A stretch of DNA of 64,000 nucleotides from Caenorhabditis remanei (GCF_010183535.1 NC_071330.1:16783717-16847716); one strand, 5' to 3'. Positions 38,178 to 51,086 are shown, numbered from the stretch's first letter. The notes: generated by a model not told the origin, from the sequence alone. Numbers and translations: made by a program.

Positions 38178-39831
38178 ATGAATCGAGAATGGTTTCAGCT
38201 CGACATGGAGCTTCCATCTGGCTCCTCACCTCCATTTGCTCGAGTTCCTGGTGCTCCCGGCACTCTTGAAATGGAAAACCCATTTGAGAAGAAGAGCGAT
38301 GAGGAAATTCTTCAAGCAGAATATCTCAAGCTCAAACAAGAGCAACAGTATTATGAAATAACTGCAATTGCTCAAAAAAAAGCAATTGAGGACCTCACTG
38401 TGTTAGTTTAATTGCTCAATTATATATTTTTTATTAAAAAATTTTTTAGGAAATTCGAAGAATTGAAGATTCTCAAGGAAAACCCCCCGAAGCAAACCGC
38501 GAAGAGACGCAATCTCTACGCAACTATCCAAAAGTAAGTTGGTTTACTGTAGCATAGAAAGGGGATACTGTAAGTTTGGTTACTGTAGCTAGAACTGTTG
38601 GAAATTTACTGTAGCTTCACTAAGGTTACTGTAGCCTTACTAGGATTACTCTAGATCGAATAAATTCAGCCTTACTGTGATTACTGTACTTTCACCTATT
38701 AAGATAACTTACATCGAGCTTCATTTTCGGCTCATTTTGGGTTCAAATCATTCGAATTTTGCAGTTTTTGATGTATATATGCCTATCTGTAGTGTCCGGA
38801 TGTCCTGGCATCGTATTTTCACGTTTTCTCTGTTTTTAGCGCATAAAATCGTCAATTTCGGCTCATTTTGGGTCGAAATTGCTTTTCAGTGTCCGCCTGT
38901 CTGTTGATGACGTCCAAATGTTCTGCAAACCCTTAAACGCGGCAGAAAACGGTCAAAATACATCGAAAATATGTAATTTTTGCGTCGGATTCTTCCGGAA
39001 ACGTCATTTTGACCTAAACTAGTTCAAAATTGCCTGAAAAACACAAAACTGGCAGTATTCTACCAAGTTTGAGGGTTTTTCAGGGCAATAAGATTACTTC
39101 AGTAGGATTACTGTAGCCTCATTAGGTTATTGAAGCAGCTTTCCTGAGATTGCTGTATCTTTGTCTACTAAGATTACTGTAGCTTCATCAGAAGCCTCAC
39201 TTGGCTGATGGGACTACCTAGATTACTGTTGTTTTACCAAGGTTACTATATCAGCCTTCCTGAGATTACTGTAGATTCACCTGAACTACTGTTGCTTCAC
39301 TAGGTTAATGGGACTTCTTGGATTACTGTAGCTTTACTATCACTACTGAACCTTTATTTATTGTTTCCAGACACAAAGCCGACATCGAAGCGTTTCACCT
39401 TCTCAACTATGAAAGTCAACGAGCTGTGAAAATTTTGAACGACTCTTGCAACAGGTTAGATTTTTTAAATATAAAATTATTTTCAACTTTTTCATATTCC
39501 AGACTCGACAGAGATTTCAAGAAGTACCGTGAACGCACCAAAGAGTTGGAGGGCGATTTCGAGCAGTTGAAAAAGTTAGTTTTTAGGTTTTCAGAGTCCA
39601 AAGCAATTTTTCATTTTTTCAGCCAATTCTACGAAGAGGTAACCCAAGAGCAAGATGAACTCGAGGAGAAGGACAACATGATTGAGGGGTGAGTTGTGTT
39701 CGGACATCCGGACGGACAGATAGACAGACAATTTCAGATTGGTGGATTCGAATGAGATGCTTGCTCAAAAGATCAAGGACAAGGAGACGTTCATCGAGAA
39801 GCTCCAGGAGAAATTGACAACTTTGTCTTGA
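38178..39831 (+). CDS. Small coiled-coil protein, 207 residues
   Basis: Six exons: 38178-38401, 38450-38533, 39371-39454, 39503-39574, 39623-39688, 39738-39831; 624 nt, in frame. The ATG follows an acceptor (TCTTTTCCAG ending at 38170), suggesting trans-splicing or a spliced 5' UTR. Residues 1-40 contain a Pro/Gly-rich stretch (GSSPPFARVPGAPGTLEMEN). The rest is strongly helical with charged heptads (LKLKQEQQYYEITAIAQKKA, KDKETFIEKLQEKL). No enzyme motif. Orientation and the 1.45-kb spacing after the proline-rich modular gene leave open whether the two form an operon; Caenorhabditis operon gaps are usually shorter. Intron 2 (837 nt) is full of TTACTGTAG repeats. No family recognised. Confidence 0.68.
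38545..39350. repeat. TTACTGTAGC repeats in an intron
   Basis: Numerous copies of ATTACTGTAGCTTCACTA-like units lie at both ends of intron 2 of the coiled-coil gene. TACTGTAG repeats are common in Caenorhabditis genomes. Confidence 0.7.
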
Positions 39832-41845
39832 ATTTGAAAAATCCATGTTATTTTTATATTTTTCATGTTTAATAACATTTGAGAAGTTTTACGTTTGTAA
39901 CAATAAAGCTACAGTAATCTTAGAAAACCTAACTGTCCGAAAATCCACATCCTTTGAATGCAACATGAGAAACTAGGCATTCTGAGTAGTATTCTAGGCT
40001 GGAATGTTATGCAGGTTTTAGATTTTAAGCTTATTAGGTATAAATTAAATAAAATTCTAATCGAGAATGTTTTTGGAAATCTGGATAGGCAGACACACAG
40101 ACATAGTTAATACATATTTTTTATAAGAGTCAGCTGAATAGTTATATAGCTAAAGGGTTCTACCAAGAATGGACAATTAGGTACAAAGTGAAGAACAGCG
40201 TGAATAATTAGTCTGGAATTCTGTTAGGTGGACATCCGGACAAACTTATACACATAAAGACAAACAACTCTCGATTCTTGGTTGAAATTCATATGAAAAC
40301 TGTTTAAAACCCCGATTTAAACATTCTATCATTTGAAACCATTTATTTATAATTAAAAATTATAATAGTTCTAGTTTTGGAGTCTCAACACGAGTAGACT
40401 GACGTGGAAGTCACCATTATTGTTTCGATGATTTCTTGAAATGCTAGATTTGATAAATGATTGAAATTCTGAAAAAAAAAGTTTCTTAGATTTTGAGTTC
40501 CAAAAAAAAATAACTCACTGTTTGAAATTTGAGAGTTTTTACTCTTAATCTTATAGAACGTCCTCTAGAAATACTTCATTTTGCTTGAATTCTTAGTACT
40601 GCACACGCCATCCTGAAAACGGAGAGATTGAAAGATAACCAAATAGAAAACACTTACCTTTAATTTGTTGCGTATTATTCGGATACAGTAAAATATTCCT
40701 TTTCGGTACTGAATTTATGGGGAGGGGTAGAAGGGAAAAGTAGGGTAGTGGGGTAGTGGGGGACACGTGGAAATGGAAATTCTAGAAAATTCCGGAGGGA
40801 GAAAATTAACAAAATTTAAGGAATCTTCTAGAATTTCCAATTCCACGTGTCCCCCACTACCCCATTACCCTACTTATTCCTCCAACCCCTCCCCTATCAA
40901 TTCAGTACCGAAAAGGAATATTTTATTATAGCCAAATAATACGCAACAAATTAAAAGTAAGTGTTTTCCATTCCCTTCTATCCAATCTCTCCGTATTCAG
41001 GATGGCATAAGAGTGCGAACTTCAGAATTCAAGCAAAATGAAGTATTTCTAAAGGACGTTCTATAAGATTAAGAGTAAAAACTCTCAAATTTCAAACAGT
41101 GAGTTCTTTTTCTTTGGAACTCAAAATCTAAGAAAATTTGGGGTAATTTTTCAGAATTTCAATCATTTATCAAATCTGGTATATCAAGAAATGATCAAAA
41201 TTGGATTAGTGCCTTCCACGTCATTCTACTCGCGTTGGGACTCCAAAGCGAAAACTATAATAATTTTTAATTATAAATAAATGATTTCGTGTGATAGAAT
41301 GTTTAAATCGAGGGTTTCAATGTGTTTTCATATGAATTTCAGCCAAGAATTGAGAGTTTTTTGTCTACATGTGTATAAGTTGGTCCGTATGTCCAGCTTG
41401 TCATGTTTTGACTTTTTTCTCGAGATTAAAATTTAAAAGTTTGGTGTTTTTCAGATTTCAGAAAACTGCGGTACCTCCTCCTCCTTATTCTCCGATTCCC
41501 CCGATAAGTTCTCTCGCCTCGGAACATATCTGATGGCTTATAAAGATTGATTCTTTGAGCACGACATGATTCCGTAGCGCTGGTCCAGTAACCCGCGGAT
41601 TTTGGGTCTCTAGCGATGTTTGGGCAGTCTAGAACATACATATAGTTATGGGGTTATTCAGGCTATGTAAGAATGTATTTTAATATATAGTTTACCTTAT
41701 TCGAATTGCTGAGAGACCACTAATTTGCTAAAAACCTTGCTATTCTCTGAAAGTATATTTTACAAGTCTGAAAAAGGAATAAAAAAAGCACAGGCTTAAA
41801 CAAACACAATTTTATTTTCCGAGTAATACAAAAAAATATCACCAG
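39832..41845. other. Spacer containing a 1.17-kb palindrome
   Basis: Convergent side of the plus-strand coiled-coil gene and the minus-strand WSN-phosphatase gene. Apart from the palindrome at 40229-41395 it is AT-rich and shows no convincing coding exons. Confidence 0.5.
40229..41395. repeat. 1.17-kb palindrome with mirrored splice sites
   Basis: Arms of about 580 bp pair around a centre near 40810 (CCACGTGTCCCCCACTACC and complement). Arms have diverged by scattered substitutions and small indels, so this is an old inverted duplication rather than an assembly artefact. Each arm, read outward from the centre, carries the same donor/acceptor series: right-arm introns at 40957-41000 and 41099-41154, left-arm introns at 40613-40656 and 40469-40518 on the minus strand. 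An AATAAA-like signal lies at the right distal end. Reading frames are interrupted by early stops, so any transcripts would be non-coding or encode very short peptides. Confidence 0.7.
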
Positions 41846-44800
41846 CTACTTCTTCTTCTTCTTCGATTCCTCCTTTTTTGCTCCCTTCTTTGATGCCTCC
41901 TTTCTTGACGGATTCTTCTTCGACTTTTCCTTCTTCGACGCTTCTTTCTTGGATGGATTCTTCTTCGACGGATTCTTCTTTGACGCCTCTTTCCTGGACG
42001 CTTCTTTTTTGGATGGATTCTTCTTCGACTCCTCCGTCTTCTTTGGATCCTCTCCTTCTTCACCTACATCAGTCTTCTCTTGCTTCTCCCTTTTCTTTTT
42101 CTTCGTCGCAACTTGTTTCTGTTGAAGTCTCTGTTGTTGAAGAAGTCCTCTCGGCTGATCGTTGTCGGCTCGAGTTTTTCTGACTTCAGTAGGATCCCAT
42201 TCCTTGAGCATTTCCCGTTTGGTCAGATCAAACTCATATTCAGTTCCGTTGTTAGGATTCTTTTTCGATATTTTGATCGCTTCAGTTTTTGCTTCGTTCA
42301 CATATCTTCTCAAAAGATTCACACGATCTTTATAAGCTTCACTTTTCCACTTCTTATCTCTGTTTGTAAGAGGAGCATAGCGTTCGAAATCTGCTTGATA
42401 GAACCGTGCATGGAAAAAATCGAGAAAGTCGTAGCTTGGCATACACGCCAAATTTGCCTTTTCCAAAAGATAAAAAGCAACGGTGACGATGACGAAAAAC
42501 AACTGAAGTTCATTCTCAACTGCTCCGAAACGTACATCTCGAACCGGTTCGATGACTGAAAAATAAGAAATTCATAAAGAATTCAAAATCTGCGGGACGT
42601 ATAAAAACCGTTGGGTGTAGAAATGTCCCGGTAGGCTGAAAACAAAATAACTCACTATCATAAAGAGTGACCGTCTCATGGGTTTCCAACAGGTGTAATG
42701 CATTTTTGATGGCCATGATCGTGCCAGCACGCCCGGTTCCGTGTTTACTCATCACACAAACGTTCGACTGGAATACATATAATTTTGAGAATTGTTTTTT
42801 TTATAAATCAAAAACCTTATAACTATCCGCAAATCTGATGATATCTAGTGCGCATTTTGGTTTTGATATAACACTAAGTGGTGTAATCATTGAACTCTTC
42901 TCTAACCAATCTTTTGTCAATAACACATCGACTGCGTGTTTCTTCTTCGTATCATTCTCCTCTATTTCAAGTTTGAAGAGTACATGATCCTTCTGGAACG
43001 TCATGTCTGGCACTTGATCAATCCTATCTTTTGTTGTCACTGTCAATTTTCCATGAGTCATCGTTCCATTTTTTTCCTGGGAGAAATATTCAGCACAATT
43101 TTGATAACCTGAAATCATTCATCATATTGAAAAAATCAACAAATTGTGACTCACTCTCATCTTGGTGGTTTATCAATTTGAACTCGCATAGCATCAACAC
43201 CACTCCAATGTTACCTTGCACAAACATGGCTAACGTTTTCTCAACTGTCGATATTTTTCCTGGGAACTGTTCATTTGTTGGCGCTTGAGCTGACCACCAG
43301 TCGTATTCTCCAAATTTCTTACCATTCGCATTGATAAAGTTATTAGTTTCCGGGAAACCGGCCAATGGGAATCTGTGAGCTTTCAGACAAACGCGATTTG
43401 AATCCCTGTGAATGAAAATATTATTAATTTTAAAGACACATAACAAAAACTCACCACCGCTCATTCTTATTCTCTTCCTTCAGCTCAGCAGTAGCCTTTC
43501 TCTCGTCATTTGTATCATAATATTTGAGATACGACTTCGGAAACTCGTTTGGCAATTCGACATTCACCACCATACTGTCTTCAAACGCTTTTTGCGTATC
43601 AAAAATGAATTTCATCCTTTTAGCAATATCTTCTGAAAAAAAAAGAAGCGAAAATTAGTCATCGGGGACGGACATTCATCCTACCATCTGTCCATTGGGT
43701 AGGTTGAAGTTCTTCATTGTGCAGATTTGGGACGGATGACGCGATAGCCGTAAGCATGTTTTCATCTGATGGAACAGGAGCAGGAAGAATGGCTGCAGGA
43801 GCAACAACGAGGGCAGCATCAGCTGCAGGAGCAACAACGAGGGGAGCATCAGCTGCAGGAGCAGCTCGAGCATCGGGGGCAGCTGGAACTTCAGGAGCAG
43901 CTGGAACAGCAGGATCCGCACTACTTTTCCCTGAATAAAAAGAAATGTCAAAGTGAGCAAAATTTGCAATTCACCTTGTATGACTACAGGTTTGGGCATG
44001 TCTGGATCAACATCCGGCAGTGGCTTCTCTTGTTTATTGCGTTTCCAACAAATAACACCACCGATGGAAGCAGCAGAGAAAAACACACCAACGAACGCTA
44101 CTACACCAATGATCACATTTCTGAAATTATAATTGATAATCTTAAAATTATAATTTTCTCTCCTACCGTGTAAAATTATCCGCAGTCGTCATTTCCAGAG
44201 CATCCATATCCGATGTTTCCGGTTGAGCACGGTCCTTGACACCCGATGAGTCAGTTGAAGATGGAATGACAAGTTGAAGAGCTGGTGTGGGAACTGGTGC
44301 GGCCATAGCATTAGCATAATCCAAAAAGAAATCGTCTATTGCCTTCAAAGAGTCCACAGCTTCCAGGAATTCATAACTCGTAAAGTTCAAATCCAACTCC
44401 TTCAGAATATCCAACTGTGCAGATTCTTGATCATATTTCTTGGATGAGGCAGCATTCAACTTCTCTATAGCATTCTTTGCAGCAACCACATCGACATTGA
44501 CTCCTGGAATCTTGTCGGCTGCTTCTAGAACTATTCCAGTATCCTTGAATAATCCGATTGCTCTTTTCTTCCGGATATTTTCCATTCCATCGATTTGCTT
44601 TACAAAGTCATCAATTCCAGCAAACACCTTCTTGAGATCTACCAGTTTCGAAAGAGCCGATTGATTCTCTGGAGCCAACACCGTCGATTCCTTCACAATC
44701 TCATCTATTTTCTGCAAGAGTGTGTCCAAACGATCCTTCGACTCATAAGCCTTATCGATTGCAGCCAATCCTCGCACAGCCACACCAAGAGTCTTCGAAA

Positions 44801-46930
44801 CTTCTAGAGAATTCGGGAACGACACCTTCAGAGACAATGCTTCACGTGTCTTTACCTCCTTCATTTTTTCAGCAGACGTCTTTGCAGCCACCAGATCATT
44901 TTTAGATGCCAACACTGAATTGATAATTGGATTCGGACCATTTGGAATCTGGATTTTTCTCAAGTCTTGAATGAATCTCATAGCTTGTTTCACTGGCGAC
45001 AAATCTTCTTTTATATCTCTCAAGCATTTGTAGATCTTAGAATGTTGGGAGTTGAGCATGTGTGATTGGTATAAATCAACACTGTTCAAAGTGATACCGT
45101 TAGTCAACTCTGGAATCTCATCAATTGCAGTGAGAGTTGTTGTTAGGTCATTCAGAAGTTGGGTTACAAGTGACTCAAATTTCTTCAACTCCGGGTCCTT
45201 TCCAATTTTTTCCATAACGTTTTTGACAATCTTGTTGGTGTCTTCCGGCGATTTTCCAGAAGTGTTGAAAAGCGTCTTGATGTCCTTCAGATTCTTGAAA
45301 TAGTCGATGTATTCAAAGTTTGAGATTTTTTCGATAGCCTTATTCAATTTTTCCATCATTTCACCGACAGTTTTTATCTCCTCAATGCTGGGTTGTGGAT
45401 ATGACATGACGGTTTTATCGCAGATCACCAGTGCATTGATTTGCGTCGACAACTTATCTGAATTAACAATTCCCACCGCCGACAATTTTGTGAATTGTTC
45501 CATCAAGTACTCCAAGTCATTCTGATTTGTAGCATCTAGAAGTGATTCCCAAGATGTCTCGATTGAATTGAGCAAATTGATTAATTCGGTCAGGGAGTAG
45601 AACGACTTCTTCAAGTTCTCCGAAACCAATGATACCTCTGAGATCCGCTCAGCTATCCAGGGACTATCGACATCTCTACTCAATTGTTGCAAGTCAACAG
45701 CTCCATTTGGTAAACCAGTTGTATACTCGACAGGGAGAGTTTTGAAGTTTTTCCGGCTTTCAACTAACTGATGAATCGACTCCAAAGCATTTTGAGTTAT
45801 CACGCCTTTTTTTGAAAAGCCAGTCACTTTTTCAAGGTTAGCGTTCATTGATTTGTTTGTCACATCCGTATGGAAAATCGTCTGGGCAAGTTTAACACGA
45901 AACTCGTTTTCCAGTAAGAGAATATCCATAAACTTTGATTCCTCAACGATTTTCTTCGATTCCCTCAACAGATCCACAGTTTTGTTGAAACTTTTAGCAG
46001 CAGTCTCTACAGAGCCCAGCTTCAAGAAAACTATTTGCACATTGGAACCAGCTTTCTGGACGTTCTCATCCGTTATCTCTTTTGAGAGAAGTTTGGCTGA
46101 AGAGTATTCACTGGCCAAGGTATTGACATCTCGCATGAAAAAATCGAGGTCCTTTTTCAACGTATCCAGAGTTTTCACTTTCTCCAGAGTCGATACATAT
46201 TCCGGTTTTCCGGTCATATTTCCAAAAGATTCCAGACTTGTTGCATTTACTATCACGTCCTCTAATAACATCAAACGGTCTTCCAATTTTTGAACATCAG
46301 GAGTAGAAATCAACGCGGTCGGTAGCTTCCTTATCTCCTCAATTCCATTACCAATGACATTCGAATCCAACTTTTCGATATCGCTGATTGTTGCTTTTCC
46401 CATTTGTAAAATTTCAGAGAGAGCAGTTTCAGAAGGGATCGATCCATCAAGTAATCCGATCTCCAGGGAGATTCCATTTGAGAGACGAGCCAGTTTCTGG
46501 TAGTTGTCGACGAGAGAAGGAAGTTTTCCTCCTGAGATTAAAAAATATTTAGTTAAGTTTTAAAAAGGGGCGTTTGCTACGTGTCTTGGAATAATTACTA
46601 GCAAGTCCGCTCTACCGAGAGTGCTCAGCGAATGAAACAGTGCTCTATTGACAATCTCTTCATGGAATTCTCAATAGAGCGCACTTGCTCTTAACACCCT
46701 AGACCCTAATGAATAAATTACCTTTGGAAGCACGTCGACGCCTTGGACTTGAAACATTCATCATCTTGAATCGAGGGTGTACATAATCCGGAAAATCCGA
46801 TGACGTGAGCTTCGATAGCAGCAAAATCAGCATAAGAATCGCCCAAAAATTAGGAAGTGAGGTTCGCTGAAAAAATCTGAGCTTAGCTTTGAACACAAGA
46901 GAAGGGGAAACTTACAAACTTTTCAGCCAT
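41846..46930 (-). CDS. WSN-domain receptor with tyrosine-phosphatase-like domain (probable pseudophosphatase)
   Basis: Ten exons: 46930-46916, 46866-46722, 46531-44167, 44120-43975, 43930-43685, 43632-43455, 43405-43155, 43108-42816, 42767-42656, 42555-41846; 4461 nt give 1486 residues, in frame. Order: signal peptide (WAILMLILLLSKLTS); WSN domain (LARLSNGISLEIGLLDGSIP); a helical ectodomain of about 750 residues; transmembrane segment (VIIGVVAFVGVFFSAASIGG); an Ala/Pro-rich linker (APAADAPLVVAPAADA); a PTP-like domain; and a Lys-rich tail with repeats of KKNPSKKEAS. The PTP signature is CVMSKHGTGRAGT: the Arg of C-x5-R is present, but the catalytic Cys is Ser (codon 42749-42747). The WPD loop reads WLE. 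Catalysis is therefore unlikely; phosphotyrosine binding or scaffolding is inferred. WSN-PTP combinations are known in Caenorhabditis. Confidence 0.87.
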
Positions 46931-48852
46931 TATTTTTCGCTGAACTGGTTTGATGGTTTGACAGAGTATTCCAAAACTGCCAATAAAGACGACGGGAATA
47001 GTTTATACTGATTTGAATTTTTTCTGAGGATGGAGGGGGGGGGGGGGAGAATGTAGGGCAGTGGGTTAAGGGGTTAGGAAAACTAAATATATAAATAGAA
47101 ACGTTATTTTTCAATTGGGAACAGTTCACGTGTATTATAATTAAATCCTTTTGAAATAAAATGAAAATCACCACGGCGAGGGGACATTTTTTGACACATT
47201 GATGCCTCATAGCTCTCTCAAGGATAAGTTTCGGACCTGACTCCAATAGAATTTTCTGTTTTCCCCAAAATTATGTGTTGATCTATTAAAAAACTCAATT
47301 TTCTAGCAACAATTTTATAGAAAACGCGCCAGTCAGTTCAAAACGAATTGATAAATGCTGCCCCAGTAATTCAAATCCCTCAAGAATGCGTCAACGATAC
47401 GCCAGTAGTTTTGTCACTGTGTTGTTCTGCCTGCAAAAACGCGTCTGAGGCGCGCCAGCGAGATTTCTAGCTTGCTCAAAAAAGCTTCGGCTGACATGCC
47501 TTTGACGCGTTTCTCTACAGTTTGTATTTACAAGCTGGGGTGACTTTGACGCGTTTTTTTCTCTAAAAAAAAGATTTTTCTCACATTTTTCACTCAAACC
47601 CCTCATTCTTATTACATATTTTTGCCAAACACCCTTCTATTCCTAATTATCACGCGCTAATTCATGGTTGCATGTCCTCCTCCCCCTCCTTCTGTTATTT
47701 GATGCTCTTTTATCACGCCGCCTTGAGCACAGGCTTCGAATTTCTTAGCTGGTTCCCCCTGTTGCACTCACACGCACATACACTAATTAGGGGAGTGATG
47801 ATCCGGGTGAGAAAGAGTATTAGTGGGGAGAGAGAGCAGAGCAATTAGATGATTCTTGTGCCATTTGGCTTTATTTTTTGGAAAAAAATCGTGTATTTTT
47901 TCATAGATTTTGTTACTTTTTTGTTATTCAGAAGCATGTTGTGTTTCAATTTACATATAAAAAATGAGATCTAGTTTGTCTATGGTTGGTTCCACTTCGA
48001 TTACCTTTAATTAGCTCCTTACCTGACTATTCTCCAGTCAATGATGTTACACGACCGAATTTTTCTTAGAATGAACAAAACTGAACAAAAATACAATTTA
48101 TAGCTTTCATTGTATTTATTGAGGTTTAGAAATCGATATAGGAGGTAAAGTAAGAAAATAAGGTAAAGAGTATTCAAGGTGTTTATATGAGATATAACAT
48201 GAGGTAATAGGAAAAGTGTCACAAATAAAGTTTTTTTTTTAATTAAAATAATAAAATTCAGCGTCATGAAAAATAATCAAAATACAATGACAAAAAAAAC
48301 AAACAAAAATAGCATACTGTAGTTACTCTTCACTTTGAAAAACTGACTAAAGTATAAGTCGGACTTGTTGTTCAATAATAAACTCTTATTCTTATTGTAC
48401 ATTTCTATAAAATTAGCAATTTAGCTCAGAATTTGTTAAAACTTATATAATTATAGCCAATTTTAGACATTCTTAATCGGATACTACAATGTATCATCAA
48501 ACAATACGCAGCACCAGTCTGTATGACATCATATAAGTTTGACAGGGTATCATGGCATCAATAATTGTCCGATAATAACAAAGTTTTTAGTGTATATAAA
48601 TCTCAAATCGATCTTCATTTTTGTAGTTAACCATTTTTTTGTACCAGCACTCCCTAGGGTGTTATAGTTTGTCAAACCGTCATTATTTTGGGAGAGGTTA
48701 ATTTGTAACATGCTAGGGAGCTCCTGCACAAAAATTGTGTAAACTGCAAAAATGGATCTCTAGCCTTGATTTCATGATCTCAACCGACCTAACTGATCAT
48801 AGTCGGTCTTATACGGTATTAACCTGCCCTTAGAGTAAATATGATAGTAGCC
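46931..48852. other. Spacer between WSN-phosphatase and F-box genes
   Basis: Contains a run of 13 G (47035-47047), GACGCGTTTT repeat units (47390-47560), a C/T-rich promoter-like stretch with AGAGAGAGCAGAGC (47680-47850) and a hairpin of the TTTTTGTAGTTAACCA family (48610-48760). No exons recognised. Confidence 0.5.
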
Positions 48853-50446
48853 TCAATCAACAATAACCATCTTAACCCTAACCGGAAAAATAGTGGTATC
48901 AAACATTAAAACCGCTCTCCGCCCATCTCTCCTCTGAATTTGATACTTTCCAACCACCAACGTCTCCTTGTCTTCCTCGAGCAAATAATACGGAATCCCA
49001 TTCAGTATCCTCTGCTGGTAACCTTCACTAATTGATACCAATCCGAATCTTGCGATGAGTTGTTTCAAGTTCAGATTGGTTTTCAGGGAGATCCACTTCT
49101 TCAGGAAGGTATTGAGATCGAAGTCAGTGACCATCAATAGCCATATCTTGATATTCTGACTATCCAACTTTTCCAAATGAGATATAGTTAGGGGAAACTT
49201 GTCGCCGAACTCCAGAACTTCTAGATTTCCAGGAATTTTATTAATAATGGCATCATTTGACTTCGAAGCCTCCGCGTCAATAGGATTAAGAAAAAACTCT
49301 CTAGTCGGGTGCAACATCTTCAAAATCTGTCCTGTGAACTCCATCTGATTCCTTTCCACTCTAACACTCAGGATTTCAAATTTCTCCTCAAAAATCTTCT
49401 TGAATGCCTCAACCTGATACTTGTCAGCGCCTTCATCAAACACCAATTTGAGCTTCCTGCAGTGCAAAACATCCGCGAGATGAGTCATCCAGCACGTCCA
49501 GCTATACTCTGGCTTAGTCCAGATAGTCATTCTGCGGAATGAATAAGTTGCGATGGAAGTTGGAGCCGGTATCTTGCTCAATGGCTTCCATCTCGGCGGT
49601 ATCGGTGGAATTGTGAACTTCATGCATGTCATATCAGGGAGATCTGAGTAGATGGTGATTTCTCTGTGATTTAGCTGGAAGCCTATGTAGCATGCAATGC
49701 GGTGGATAGACTCCGCTTGGTGTTTGGTTGTGGAGCTGATGAGGGAGTAGTGGATTCTGAAAAACGTTCATATTAGCACGACAAATCGGTTTCAAAATTT
49801 CATTTTTTGATACAAAATAGTCAAAATTCAATAATTTAGGTCTGGTCAGTCTTTTTTCCTGGTTAAAATTAGTTTCCATCTAGAAATCGCGGTTTTACTT
49901 CGGAACTAGTCAAAATTCAACCAAAAATCATTCATTAGCTGTTTAAATTGATGAAAAACTGCAAAAATAGCGGTTTTTACTGAAACATTGTCAAAAAGTC
50001 AACAAATGACAATTTTCTGACTAAAAATACTCAAAAATTAACAATTTTCAGTCATACAATGGTGAGTTTCTTGATTTACACGTTGTAAACAGGGTTTGTC
50101 AGTGTAACCATGTAGTAAACGCCCTCCATCGATTTTTTAAAGCCAATTCCTAAACTATTAGCACGACACGCTTCTTACAATCGCGCTCTACTGAAATCGA
50201 AGAAAATTGTGCACGAAATTGAGAGATTCAGAAAAAAGAGACATTTTTCAAGGGAATCTCGGTAGAGCGAGGATGTAAAAACTATGCTGAGCTAATGGAT
50301 GAGGATGAGGAATTCATAAAAGTTGGAACTCACAGCGAATGTGTTTTCAACGATCCCACTATAAATTGCTGACATCGTTCTGACATGCATGTGTAGAAGA
50401 GGTTGTTGGAAATGTGGTCTGGCAGTTCTGGCACTTTGAAGCTCAT
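48853..50446 (-). CDS. F-box-type protein with FBA_2 domain
   Basis: Two exons: 50446-50334 and 49756-48853; 1017 nt, 338 residues. Exon 1 (MSFKVPELPDHISNNLFYTC) plus HSLIHYSLISSTTKHQAESI forms a diverged F-box. The C-terminal half shows the FBA_2 pattern: FPLTISHLEKLDSQNIKIWL, DFDLNTFLKKWISLKTNLNL, then ILNGIPYYLL and YQIQRRDGRRAVLMF. By family, it is an SCF substrate adaptor. The single intron falls at the same point and phase (after the Leu in HSL) as in the plus-strand genes at 54101, 57197 and 60204, so all four descend from one ancestor. The intron holds dispersed repeats with GTAGAGCG motifs (50160-50280). Confidence 0.83.
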
Positions 50447-50901
50447 GGTTGTGCTGAAAAATAATAATATTTTTCAATATCCTTACATGAGTATCACTGC
50501 GCTCCACTAAACATGACGACAATGAGATCGAAATAAAAGATCAGTATTCCCTTTCTAAATTTAGGTAGAAGTTGCAATGGAGTGAAAATGATTACGTCCT
50601 AACAATGTAAGAATGCGCAGTGAGGCGTGTTTGCATTATTTTAGGAGATAAATTAAAACGTGATGTGATATTACTGGAATTATTAGAACTGACTAGCGTC
50701 CCCCGCCTCCCGGCGGGCTCCGCAGTACTCGGCTGCGCCTCGTGCGCGGTGCTTAGCAAGTTTTAAATTCAAAAATTAGCTTGCTCGATTTGAAGAAAAA
50801 TGGAAGAACGTCCAGCTTTTGAATTCAAAACAGACACACCGACTGATACTATTTTCCCCGTATTCGATCAGAACATTCGAAATTTTTACAATATTTCTTT
50901 T

Positions 50902-51086
50902 CATATTATGAATTCAATTTTATCTGTGCATGAGAAGACCGCGCCGCACACACGTGGCGACCACGCCCACTCACATTTTAACGCTGCGTTCCATTTTTGA
51001 ACACTGTCGCAAAAAATGGGCGTGGCCGCCGCGTGTGTGCGGCGCGGTCTTCTCATGCACAGATAAAATTGAATTCATAATATTCA
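50902..51086. mobile_element. Fold-back element with GC-rich core
   Basis: Inverted repeat: ATTATGAATTCAATTTTATC and complement at the ends, with CATGAGAAGACCGCGCCGCA and GACCACGCCCA inside. About 185 bp. The loop contains TTTTAACGCTGCGTTCC. No coding capacity. Confidence 0.75.

Noticed and set aside
41839..42559. Open frames on both strands overlapping the Lys-rich tail of the WSN-phosphatase gene
   Set aside because: They are shadows of the AAG-rich repeat; only the minus-strand frame joins in phase to the phosphatase exons.
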